DNA of 9,729 nt from assembly GCA_013154075.1 (NCBI GenBank), contig JAADDG010000098.1:1-9729 (forward strand), in the 5' to 3' direction. Under the pieces are notes generated by a model. That model had not been told where the DNA came from. It saw only the letters and a program-made list of their open reading frames with translations, and did not search any database. Both the position numbers and the translations under genes were made by a program. Of this stretch, positions 1-7,080 are shown one piece after another. The stretch comes from Campylobacterota bacterium. GTDB lineage: Bacteria > Campylobacterota > Campylobacteria > Campylobacterales > JAADDG01. Position 1 is the stretch's first letter; each line of letters opens with the position of its first letter.

Positions 1-1671
1 CTCTCCGTTTTTGACGAGTATCGGATCTTCCCATCTTAAATAGCTTCGTGTCTCGGTAACTTGGCCGTCTATTAGAAAGTCTTTCAAATTTTCTCTTTTT
101 GCGGCGTCTGTGCCGTGGATATCGTGAGCATGTGCGGCGGCGAGCCAATCTACATGTTTTTTGCCTTTGCTATAGTCCACTTTTACATGGCATCCGAAAC
201 ATTGAGGCGCCCAAGTATCGTGGCAAGTGTAACACTCCATTTTATCTATGTGAGAAGATATTTGATCCATAGCCACCAAAGCTTCTTGGGATAATTTTTT
301 CTCTTCTTTTAATTTTTTTAGGGGCTTTAATCTCAAATCTTTACCGCTTGCTAAATGTAGGATAATTTCATTTCCATCTTTTACGGCGTTTGTTATCGGA
401 TTTCCTCTTGCGGAGAGCAGATAGCCGTCTTTGGGATCATAAACGGTACCTTTTTTGAGATATTCCGGTAGGGTTTTCGTTACGCCTCTTTCTTTTTTTG
501 AGATCTCTCTTCCAAATTCGTCTCCATATCCGAGAGGAAGCTCCCAAGGATACTTTTTGGTAGTGCCGTGGCAGTCTTGGCACTCTATCTCTACGGGAGC
601 CAAGGTGCTTCCCGCTATCTTACCGTCTCCGTGCATATCTATGGAGGTGTGGCAATCTTGACAAAGCATACCTTTTTTATAATGGACGTCCTCTTTCATA
701 TGAAGATAGTGTTTTGTGTGGAGTTTCGGCTGAGCTTTGCCGTTTTCGTCGAAAGTGGGATTATATGCAGTCTCCATCAATCCTTGATAGCTTACGCCTA
801 TTCTTTTGCCTCTGTTGTGGCAGGTAGTGCAGGTCTCTACGGGAATACCGCTATATTCGATATTGTGGATTTTTACTTTGGCTTCTCTTGTGGATTGGAT
901 TTGGTGAGTTAGAAGATGTCCCGGTTTATTTTTGGGGATAGTGGGATCTTTTCCTTCATAAAAGCCGTCGTTTGAGTAGGGAATGTGACAGCTGCTGCAA
1001 CCCATACCTCTGAAATCTCCTCTTCTGCTTCTGCCTTTGCTTGCGGTGTGGCATCTTAGACACTCTTGGCGAAGGTATGTGATAGCGGCGAGTTTCGGAT
1101 TTTTCTCCACTTCATCGGCTGTTGGGGCTTTTGGAAGTTCAACGGTCTTTTTGACATAGACTTGAGGCTCTTTTTCTTCTATCGTTTTCATATAGTTTTG
1201 ATATGTTTTGCTTCCTAAACGTTTATGAAGATTTGAAAGATTGTAGTTTGCGTATTTATGTTCTCTAATCCCCCATCCAAATCCCCATAAGGCTCCCTGT
1301 ATTTTTCCCTGCTCGGTATTCATTAGATTGTTCATTTGAGTTGAAACCTGCTCTTTATGGCACATTCCGCAGGTATTTTTATTTATCCAAGCGCTTCCGG
1401 GATCCGGGTAGAACTCTTTTGGTCCCTCATTTTCCAAAAAAGCTTTTATAGATCCTTTGTGAGCCTCCTCTTTTGTAGAGGCTTTCGGATCTCCTCCGTG
1501 GCAGACTATACAGCTGTTATCCGGATATCCCGCTTCTTTGGCCTTTTTTGCTATGGCTTTTGCCATGGGGCTTTTGGGATCTCTTATATCTTCTATTCCT
1601 TTGTGGCACTCAAGACAGTTGTTCGCAAAAGCCAAAACACCTATCAAAAGGGCTGTTATCATGCGTATCAT
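1..1671 (-). CDS. Exported multiheme cytochrome c, at least ten hemes (C-terminus outside window)
   Basis: The open frame runs from ATG at 1671 past base 1 without a stop, so only the first 557 residues are visible. Residues 1-16 form a short Sec-type signal peptide (hydrophobic ITALLIGVLAFA), so the protein is exported to the periplasm or beyond. Ten in-frame CXXCH haem sites begin at C19, C54, C101, C204, C225, C281, C337, C364, C480 and C491; two are CQDCH. They cluster as three, then five, then two, with long heme-free stretches at about 106-203 and 369-479. The visible part has no CX3-15CH variant and no CXXCK, so nothing points to NrfA- or MccA-type enzymes. It probably moves electrons to or from a respiratory substrate, but I cannot name one. 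The start is supported by AAAAGG at 1685-1680, about 8 nt upstream. It diverges from the PilJ-domain gene. The multiheme class is certain; the subfamily is unknown. Confidence 0.93.
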   Translation of the reverse strand, partial: MIRMITALLIGVLAFANNCLECHKGIEDIRDPKSPMAKAIAKKAKEAGYPDNSCIVCHGGDPKASTKEEAHKGSIKAFLENEGPKEFYPDPGSAWINKNTCGMCHKEQVSTQMNNLMNTEQGKIQGALWGFGWGIREHKYANYNLSNLHKRLGSKTYQNYMKTIEEKEPQVYVKKTVELPKAPTADEVEKNPKLAAITYLRQECLRCHTASKGRSRRGDFRGMGCSSCHIPYSNDGFYEGKDPTIPKNKPGHLLTHQIQSTREAKVKIHNIEYSGIPVETCTTCHNRGKRIGVSYQGLMETAYNPTFDENGKAQPKLHTKHYLHMKEDVHYKKGMLCQDCHTSIDMHGDGKIAGSTLAPVEIECQDCHGTTKKYPWELPLGYGDEFGREISKKERGVTKTLPEYLKKGTVYDPKDGYLLSARGNPITNAVKDGNEIILHLASGKDLRLKPLKKLKEEKKLSQEALVAMDQISSHIDKMECYTCHDTWAPQCFGCHVKVDYSKGKKHVDWLAAAHAHDIHGTDAAKRENLKDFLIDGQVTETRSYLRWEDPILVKNGE

Positions 1672-1800
1672 AATGGAAGCCTTTTATTTATTTTTCTTAT
1701 AATACAACATTTTTGTTAAAGAAAAATTTATAGAAAAGGTTAGTTAAAATTTTTATTTCTCGAAACGATATATAAACAAGCACTCTTAAAAGGATTTTTT
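1672..1800. promoter_or_regulatory. Divergent intergenic promoter region between multiheme cytochrome and PilJ-domain gene
   Basis: This A+T-rich 129-bp spacer must hold the start signals for both flanking genes. On the minus strand TATTAT at 1704-1699 is a plausible -10 box about 28 nt before the cytochrome start. On the plus strand TATATAAA at 1769-1776 is a plausible -10 box about 25 nt before the PilJ-domain gene. Neither has a convincing -35 box at 16-18 nt, which is usual in Campylobacterota, where the -35 region is often replaced by A/T-rich periodicity. The plus-strand gene has a good ribosome binding site, AAAAGGA at 1788-1794, 6 nt from ATG. No clear operator palindrome was seen. 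The positions are tentative. Confidence 0.4.
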
Positions 1801-2724
1801 ATGAGAAGAAAACTTCTGCTTCTTTTTGCTTTTTTGATGACGGATTTGGCTCTTTTTGCAAACGGGAATAAAAATTTTATGTTCAAGAAAGAGAGTGAGA
1901 TAAACAGACTCGTTCAGATGGCGATTGCCAATGAAAATAAAAAAGGGCATATGCTTTATATGATAGGTAAAGAGAGAGCTTTGACCCAAAAGATGGCAAA
2001 AGAGGCGCTTTTGATAGCTTTGGGTGTGGATGTGGAGAAAAATAGAGAGTATCTTAAAGAAAGTGCTAATTTATACGAAAGAATTTTAAACGCCGTTTTG
2101 AAAGGGGATAGAGAGCTTAAAATAAACGCTTCCAAAAACAAAGAGATAATATCTTTTACTAAAAAACTTCAAAAAGAGTGGAAGAAATTCAAATCCCATC
2201 TAAAGCCTTTTTATGAAAAAAATAGCGTTAAAAAAGAGGATCTTTTATATATAGTGAACAAAAATGAAGATCTTTTAAGAGATACCAATAGACTCTTTTT
2301 GATGTACAAAAAAGAGGATAATTTTGACAATAAACTTACCGATTCGATGATGAACGCTTTGGATTTTGCGGGAAGAGAGAGTATGCTCTCTCAAAAGATA
2401 GTAAAAGAGAAACTTCTCGTTTTGGCGGGGATAGATAAAGAGAGAAATATAGTAAAGCTTAGAGGAAGTTTTTTGCTTTTCGATAAGGCTTTGAGAGGAC
2501 TTTTGGACGGAAATGAAAAGAGGGGTATTTCACCCGCTGCGGTTTCTCATATAAGGGCCGAGCTTTTGGAGATGAAATCTATTTGGGATAGTATGATTCC
2601 GGTGATTTTCAAAACCGAGCTAAATCGAGAAGATCTAAAAAAGCTCGTTACTTTGAATCTTCCTCTTTTGGATAAATCCAATAAAGTGGTTAGAATGTAT
2701 GAAGATTTGGCCGATCTCTATTAA
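1801..2724 (+). CDS. Periplasmic tandem PilJ/NarX-type (P-box) sensor-domain protein
   Basis: This 307-residue protein has a signal peptide (about residues 1-20, ending ALFA) and no other membrane segment, so it should be a free periplasmic protein. The rest is mostly helical and contains two related repeats. Residues 55-71 (IGKERALTQKMAKEALL) align with residues 190-206 (AGRESMLSQKIVKEKLL), and the similarity continues for about 50 residues after each. The pattern G-[RK]-x-R/S-x-L-[ST]-Q-[KR]-[MI] is the hallmark of the PilJ N-terminal family (PF13675), which includes the nitrate-binding P-box of NarX/NarQ. In those proteins the domain senses a ligand in the periplasm and is joined to a transmembrane kinase or chemotaxis output; none exists here. 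It may bind an anion such as nitrate or nitrite and pass the signal to a partner, but the ligand is inferred only from family. It is probably co-transcribed with the small cytochrome 9 nt downstream. Confidence 0.85.
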   Translation: MRRKLLLLFAFLMTDLALFANGNKNFMFKKESEINRLVQMAIANENKKGHMLYMIGKERALTQKMAKEALLIALGVDVEKNREYLKESANLYERILNAVLKGDRELKINASKNKEIISFTKKLQKEWKKFKSHLKPFYEKNSVKKEDLLYIVNKNEDLLRDTNRLFLMYKKEDNFDNKLTDSMMNALDFAGRESMLSQKIVKEKLLVLAGIDKERNIVKLRGSFLLFDKALRGLLDGNEKRGISPAAVSHIRAELLEMKSIWDSMIPVIFKTELNREDLKKLVTLNLPLLDKSNKVVRMYEDLADLY

Positions 2725-2733
2725 GGATTAGTT

Positions 2734-3075
2734 ATGAAGAAAACGGTATTTTTTATTTTTACGGTGGCTTTGTTTGCGGGGAATTATAAAATAGACAGCG
2801 AATCGAAGTTGATAGTGGATAAGGGTTTGGAGGATGTGAAGGAAAATTGCGTGGTGTGTCATACCGGAAGATTTATAGTAAAAAACGGCGGTGATAAGAA
2901 GTTTTGGGAGACCAAGATCAGAGTGATGCAGAAGGCTTTCGGGCTTTGGGATCTCGATAAAAGGACTCATGATTCTATCGTAAACTATTTGGCTAAAAAT
3001 TATCATAAAGATTGGAAAAAAGGGAGAGATTCTCTCTCGAAGGATCTTTCGACTCCTAAGTTAAATCTCAAGTAA
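2734..3075 (+). CDS. Small exported monoheme cytochrome c (SorB-like)
   Basis: This is a 113-residue protein with a short signal peptide (MKKTVFFIFTVALFAG) and one haem site, CVVCH at residues 39-43. M65 in the segment FWETKIRVMQKAFGLW (57-72) is the likely distal haem ligand. The layout CxxCH, then W..kI..M....GLW, then IVNYLAKNY (82-90) resembles the cytochrome subunit of sulfite dehydrogenases (SorB) and the haem domains of quinohaemoprotein dehydrogenases. It should be a soluble periplasmic electron carrier. No SorA-like molybdoenzyme is present nearby, so a sulfite role is not supported by context. AAGGA at 2723-2727 overlaps the stop of the PilJ-domain gene, implying translational coupling. 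The C-terminal tail after residue 95 is Lys/Ser-rich and has no known motif. Cytochrome c identity is firm; the partner is unknown. Confidence 0.88.
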   Translation: MKKTVFFIFTVALFAGNYKIDSESKLIVDKGLEDVKENCVVCHTGRFIVKNGGDKKFWETKIRVMQKAFGLWDLDKRTHDSIVNYLAKNYHKDWKKGRDSLSKDLSTPKLNLK

Positions 3076-3084
3076 TAGAAAGTG

Positions 3085-3093
3085 TGCTAAAAT
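3085..3093 (+). promoter_or_regulatory. Possible extended -10 promoter for the dsbD operon
   Basis: TGCTAAAAT (TG at 3085-3086, TAAAAT at 3088-3093) fits an extended -10 box, a type common in Campylobacterota. No good -35 box is visible. Transcription would start near 3100, about 23 nt before the dsbD start. The gene may also be reached by readthrough from the cytochrome gene, because no terminator lies between them. Confidence 0.4.
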
Positions 3094-3120
3094 TATCCCC
3101 AAACAAAAAATTAGGGGATA
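3094..3120 (+). promoter_or_regulatory. Inverted repeat covering the dsbD ribosome binding site
   Basis: TATCCCC (3094-3100) and GGGGATA (3114-3120) are perfect 7-bp inverted arms around a 13-nt A-rich loop. The right arm contains the only plausible ribosome binding site for dsbD (AGGGG at 3113-3117, start at 3123). In a transcript coming from the upstream cytochrome gene the hairpin would hide that site. A transcript starting at the local -10 box would lack most of the left arm and stay open. The same palindrome could instead be a protein operator just downstream of the -10 box. Function is inferred. Confidence 0.45.
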
Positions 3121-3122
3121 TA

Positions 3123-4997
3123 ATGAAAAAAGGCTTTTTAATTATTTTTATTTTTCTCTTTTCCACTTTAGCCTTTTCGTGGGAAGGAGCAGGCGATATT
3201 TTGAAGCCCGATGAGGCTTTCAAAGTGGAGGCCGAACTTCAAAAGGATGCGATAAAGACCAAGATAGATCTCGGCGATCAGATCTATATCTACGATAAAG
3301 AGCTTCATTATAAAATAACTTCTCCAAAACAGATAGATATAACCAAAGATTTGAAACTGCCTAAACCTGAAAAATTTCACGGCTTTATAGTGCATAGAAA
3401 AAGTATAGATGTGGATATTCCTCTCTCTTTGATAAAGGAGAAAGTGGGGGATGCCAATAAGGTAATGATAGAGATAGATTATCAAGGATGCTCAGAAAAA
3501 GGGCTTTGTTATGCGCCTTTGAAAAAGAGCTTTACTTTCGATATAAGCAAGGCTTTAGCTAAATCTTCGGTTGAGGAGAATCAAAAGCAAGAGCTTCCCA
3601 AACCTTCTTCCATAAAGACGGTAGAGAAACCGAAAGCCTTGCAAGAGAGTTTGGCGAATGAAAATTTGAATACAAACGGTGCGAACGAGCAGGATAAGAT
3701 AGCTCAGATTCTAAAAGGCGGCAATATTTGGCTGATTTTGACGACTTTTTTCGGATTCGGGCTTCTTTTGTCTCTAACTCCCTGTATCTTTCCTATGATT
3801 CCGATTCTATCGAGTATTATCGTCTCTCAATCAAAAGAGAGTATGAATGCCAAAAAAGGCTTTTTTCTATCGCTTATCTATGTGCTTTCGATGGCTCTTG
3901 CCTATACGATAGCGGGAGTGTTGGCGGCGCTTTTTGGAAGCAATCTGCAAGCGGCTATGCAAAATCCTTGGGTTGTGGTTATTTTTAGTCTCGTGTTTGT
4001 CGCTTTGGCTTTTTCGATGTTCGGATTTTATGAGATTTCACTGCCGGCTTCATGGCAGTCCAAACTTAGCAAAAAATCGGCGGAAGCTCAAGAATATGGG
4101 ATAGCCGGTATCGCTATCATGGGATTTTTATCCGCTTTGATAGTGGGGCCTTGCGTAGCGCCTCCGCTTGCCGGAGCTTTGATCTATATAGGGCAGACCG
4201 GAAATGTGTTTTTGGGCGGAGCCGCTTTGTTTGTAATGAGTCTTGGTATGGGAGTACCGCTTCTTTTGATAGGAATAGGAGCCGGCAAGTATATGCCGAA
4301 ACCTGGTGTTTGGATGACGAGAGTCTCTTATGTGTTCGGCGTAGTGATGCTTGGAGTGGCTATTTGGATGCTCGATAAGATTTTGCCTTCTCAGGTGACA
4401 CTCCTTCTTTGGGGACTCCTATTCTTGGGAAGTGCCGTTTATATGGGAGCTTTTGATAGATTGGAGGAAGGAGTTAGCGGCTGGAGGAAGCTTGTAAAGA
4501 CAATAGCCATATTTTTCGCTATTTACGCTACTTTGCTAATAATCGGAGCTTTCAGTAAAGCTACCAATCCTCTCGTTCCTTTGGAGAGTTTCATAGCCAA
4601 AGGAGAGTCTGCCTCTTTGGCCTCTTCTTCGGTAAAAAATGAGCTTAGTTTCAAAAAGATTTCATCTTTGAGCGAGCTTGAAGAGGCGGTAAAGAGTGCC
4701 AAAAAACCCGTAATGATAGATTTTAGCGCTAAATGGTGTACTTCTTGCAAAGAGTTTGATGAGATAACTTTCAAAGATCCGAGAGTGATTGAGGCTTTGA
4801 GAGGGTTTGAGCTTTATAGAGTGGATGTTACCAAAAATAGCGACGAAGATAAAAAACTTCTAAAGAGATTCGGACTTTTCGGCCCTCCGGGGATAGTCTT
4901 TTTCAAAGAGGGAAGAGAGCTTAAGGATTTGGAGGTTGTTGGATTTAAAGAGCCGGACGAGTTTTTAAAATATCTAAAAAAGGTTGAAGAGAGCTAA
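3123..4997 (+). CDS. dsbD: Thiol:disulfide interchange protein DsbD
   Basis: DsbD takes electrons from cytoplasmic thioredoxin and passes them through the inner membrane to periplasmic partners, including those that keep apocytochrome c cysteines reduced. All three domains and cysteine pairs are present in 624 residues: signal peptide (1-19), N-terminal alpha domain with C123/C129 in YQGCSEKGLCYAP, a Ser/Lys/Glu-rich linker (about 145-195), an eight-helix membrane domain (about 200-477) with C221 in SLTPCIFP and C344 in VGPCVAPP, and a C-terminal thioredoxin domain (about 505-624) with C539/C542 in KWCTSCKEF and cis-Pro in GPPG (587-590). The length is near the usual 570-620. I chose ATG at 3123 rather than GTG at 3084, because the signal peptide starts there and AGGGG lies 5 nt upstream. 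Its place beside cytochrome genes suits a role in cytochrome maturation. The stop is 3 nt from the next start. Confidence 0.96.
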   Translation: MKKGFLIIFIFLFSTLAFSWEGAGDILKPDEAFKVEAELQKDAIKTKIDLGDQIYIYDKELHYKITSPKQIDITKDLKLPKPEKFHGFIVHRKSIDVDIPLSLIKEKVGDANKVMIEIDYQGCSEKGLCYAPLKKSFTFDISKALAKSSVEENQKQELPKPSSIKTVEKPKALQESLANENLNTNGANEQDKIAQILKGGNIWLILTTFFGFGLLLSLTPCIFPMIPILSSIIVSQSKESMNAKKGFFLSLIYVLSMALAYTIAGVLAALFGSNLQAAMQNPWVVVIFSLVFVALAFSMFGFYEISLPASWQSKLSKKSAEAQEYGIAGIAIMGFLSALIVGPCVAPPLAGALIYIGQTGNVFLGGAALFVMSLGMGVPLLLIGIGAGKYMPKPGVWMTRVSYVFGVVMLGVAIWMLDKILPSQVTLLLWGLLFLGSAVYMGAFDRLEEGVSGWRKLVKTIAIFFAIYATLLIIGAFSKATNPLVPLESFIAKGESASLASSSVKNELSFKKISSLSELEEAVKSAKKPVMIDFSAKWCTSCKEFDEITFKDPRVIEALRGFELYRVDVTKNSDEDKKLLKRFGLFGPPGIVFFKEGRELKDLEVVGFKEPDEFLKYLKKVEES

Positions 4998-5000
4998 ACG

Positions 5001-6221
5001 ATGGTAATAAAAAACGCCGTTATTTTCGAAAATGGAGAAGAAAAAAGGGTAGATGTAAAGATAATTGACGGGAAAATCGAGGAGATATCTCCTAAAATTA
5101 CGACTTTGGGAGATGAGTTTATTGATGCCGAGGGGCTTTATCTCTTTCCTTCGATTGTGGATCTAAACGTTCGCCTTTACAACGATAAACTAAACAGAAA
5201 AAACTTGGATAGACTTTTTGAAAACGCTTTGAAGGGCGGAATAGGGACGTTCGTGCTTATGCCCGATTTCTCTCCGAAGATAGATAACGAAACTATTTTG
5301 GAGTTTTTAAACGCGAGGATCTCCGAGGAGAGCAAGATTAGAACCTTTCTCTCCATAGCCGCAAGCAGAGACGGAGAGAGGCTTAATAACATCTCCACGC
5401 TTTTAAAATACGGATCGGACGTGCTTTTTGAAAACTCCAGCGCAAACGGCAATATAATAAGAAGAGCGATGCAGTATGCGAAGATGAAAGAGATTCCTTT
5501 TATGATTTTTTGCAACAATCCCGATCTAAATGACAGCGGCGTTATGAACGAGTCCGAAGTATCTTTCAAACTCGGCCTTGCCGGAATCTCCAAAATAAGC
5601 GAGATCAGCGAAGCCGCTAAGATTGCCGAAATGGCGGTGTATTACGGGATAAAGCTCATTTTTCAGTCTCTCTCTACGGCAAGATCCATAGAGATAGCAA
5701 ACGACGCAAAAAGCAGAAATGAGAAGATTTTTTGCGAAGTTTCCATTCATCATTTGGTCAAAAACGACTCATCTTGCGAGGGATTCAATACCGCAGCTAA
5801 ACTCATGCCTCCTTTAAGAGACGAAGAGGAGAGAGAGAAGCTTTTGGAAGCTTTGATGGATGATAAGATAGATGTTTTGACGGCTTTGCACTCTCCTAAA
5901 TCGGTTCTTTATAAAGATGTGGCTTTTGCAGACGCAAAATACGGAATAGATTCGATAAGAGACTTTCTGCCGCTTTGTTATACCTATCTTGTTAGAGAGA
6001 ATATTATAGATTTTGAAAAGCTTTTTGAAAAGATCAGCCTAAATCCATCAAAAATATTGAACCTAAAAGATAGAGGAGCCGTCAAAGAGGGATATAGAGC
6101 CGATTTGATACTTTTCAATCCTTCTTACAAAGAGATAAAAGAGGATAAAACCTCTCTTTACTATAAAGATACGATCTACGGAAAGGTAGAAAAAGTGATC
6201 GTAAACGGAGAAATTCTATAA
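5001..6221 (+). CDS. Dihydroorotase-like protein lacking metal ligands (PyrC2/PyrX type, probably non-catalytic)
   Basis: The 406-residue fold matches the allantoinase/dihydroorotase branch of the amidohydrolases: N-terminal beta sandwich (1-50), MPDFSPKID (87-95, for MPNT.P..D), EVSIHHLVKND (246-256, for EVTPHHL), MPPLR (269-273), FLPL (322-325) and the closing GAVKEGYRADLILFNP (359-374). The catalytic residues are missing. The HxH metal motif is N56-V-R58 (DLNVRL), the HxxH region is FQSLS (221-225), and the TDHAPH segment is TALHSPK (294-300) with no Asp. It is therefore unlikely to convert carbamoyl aspartate to dihydroorotate. In Pseudomonas a similar inactive homologue (PyrX/PyrC') is a structural partner of aspartate carbamoyltransferase, and a similar role is the best guess. 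Campylobacterota homologues are often labelled pyrC2. It starts 3 nt after dsbD stops, without a strong ribosome binding site, so it is probably translationally coupled. Confidence 0.85.
   Translation: MVIKNAVIFENGEEKRVDVKIIDGKIEEISPKITTLGDEFIDAEGLYLFPSIVDLNVRLYNDKLNRKNLDRLFENALKGGIGTFVLMPDFSPKIDNETILEFLNARISEESKIRTFLSIAASRDGERLNNISTLLKYGSDVLFENSSANGNIIRRAMQYAKMKEIPFMIFCNNPDLNDSGVMNESEVSFKLGLAGISKISEISEAAKIAEMAVYYGIKLIFQSLSTARSIEIANDAKSRNEKIFCEVSIHHLVKNDSSCEGFNTAAKLMPPLRDEEEREKLLEALMDDKIDVLTALHSPKSVLYKDVAFADAKYGIDSIRDFLPLCYTYLVRENIIDFEKLFEKISLNPSKILNLKDRGAVKEGYRADLILFNPSYKEIKEDKTSLYYKDTIYGKVEKVIVNGEIL
6205..6221 (+). promoter_or_regulatory. Ribosome binding site and ATAA stop/start overlap deciding the thiL start
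   Basis: ACGGAG (6205-6210) is a good Shine-Dalgarno sequence with a 7-nt spacer to ATA (6218-6220). TAA of the dihydroorotase-like gene occupies 6219-6221, so stop and proposed start share two bases, as in the common ATGA coupling signal. Confidence 0.6.
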
Positions 6222-7066
6222 AAAGTTTAAATTCTTACAAGAGGCTCGGCGATAGGGAGTCTCTTTTTGTCTCTCTTTTTCAAAACCGCTTTATCGGAGA
6301 TGACGGAGCCGTAATAGGAGATCTTGTCTATACGAAAGATCTCTTTTTTGAAGATATCCACTTCAAAAGAGAGTGGATGAGTTTGGAGCGGATAGTTAGA
6401 AAAAGTATGCTTGTAAATATTTCCGATGCCGTTGCTATGAATGCGAGGGTGAAATACGCTTTGATAGGTATAGAGATTCCAAAGAGGTTTTCAAATAGAG
6501 AGCTTAGAGAGATTTGGAGAGCTTTTAGCGATATCTCTAAAGAGTGGGGATTTGAAATAATAGGCGGAGATACGGTGGCTAAAGATAAGCTAAATATCAG
6601 TATCACTTTGATATCCGAAACTAAAAAACCTCTCTTTCGAAGCGGAGCCAAAGAGGGGGATATTGCGGCTTTTACGGGAGATTTGGGGAGTGTGGGGAGA
6701 GATTTGAAAAGGGCGTTGAGAGGTGTGAAGCTATCTTATAGATCCAAGTTCGTAACTCCTGTTTTAAAGAGCGATTTTTTATATAAAGTGGCTCCTTTTA
6801 TAAATGCGGCTACCGATATTTCGGACTCTCTTAGTAAAGATCTTTCAAGAATCTCTCTTTTAAGCGGGGTTGGATTTGAGTTTTTTAAAAAGTTTGACAA
6901 AGCTACTCTCTGCAGCGGAGAGGAGTATGAGATACTTTTTACTTTCCCAAAGAGAAATTTAAAACGTATTTTAAATATCGCAAAGCAGACGCGTACGAAA
7001 GTCACACCTTTTGCTATCGCTAAGAGAGGCTTTTATAAAAATATCTGCAAAGCGCACCATTTTTAA
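6218..7066 (+). CDS. thiL: Thiamine-monophosphate kinase ThiL, apparent ATA start
   Basis: ThiL phosphorylates thiamine monophosphate to thiamine pyrophosphate with ATP. Numbered from ATA at 6218 (282 residues), the family motifs are: IGDDGAVI (26-33), YTKDLFFEDIHF (38-49), VNISDAVAMNA (66-76, for VNLSDLAAMGA), IGGDT (115-119), RSGAKEGD (141-148), TDISDSLSKDL (199-209) and SGEEYE (233-238, for SGGEDYE). The frame is open from 6167 but contains no ATG, GTG or TTG before 6377, and starting at 6377 would drop the GDD motif and metal-binding Asp. ACGGAG at 6205-6210 sits 7 nt before ATA at 6218-6220, which overlaps the upstream TAA stop as ATAA. The length fits epsilonproteobacterial ThiL, which is shorter than the E. 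coli protein (325). Gene identity is firm; the start codon is inferred. thiL directly before truD is the order also seen in Campylobacter. Confidence 0.88.
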   Translation: MKSLNSYKRLGDRESLFVSLFQNRFIGDDGAVIGDLVYTKDLFFEDIHFKREWMSLERIVRKSMLVNISDAVAMNARVKYALIGIEIPKRFSNRELREIWRAFSDISKEWGFEIIGGDTVAKDKLNISITLISETKKPLFRSGAKEGDIAAFTGDLGSVGRDLKRALRGVKLSYRSKFVTPVLKSDFLYKVAPFINAATDISDSLSKDLSRISLLSGVGFEFFKKFDKATLCSGEEYEILFTFPKRNLKRILNIAKQTRTKVTPFAIAKRGFYKNICKAHHF

Positions 7067-7080
7067 TTAAAGGATATATT

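Noticed and set aside
1..1671. Multiheme cytochrome as an ammonia-forming nitrite reductase or sulfite reductase (NrfA or MccA)
   Set aside because: There is no CXXCK motif and no long-spaced CXnCH heme site in the visible part; heme count and spacing do not fit.
3022..3043. GAGAGA/TCTCTC inverted repeat as a terminator after the small cytochrome
   Set aside because: It lies within the coding sequence as ordinary Arg/Asp/Ser codons and has no U-tract.
3084..3122. Extension of dsbD to an in-frame GTG at 3084
   Set aside because: It would put 13 polar residues before the signal peptide; ATG at 3123 has its own ribosome binding site and begins the signal sequence.
6377..7066. thiL starting at ATG 6377
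   Set aside because: This would remove the conserved IGDDGAVI motif and the metal-binding Asp segment that are plainly encoded upstream in the same frame.
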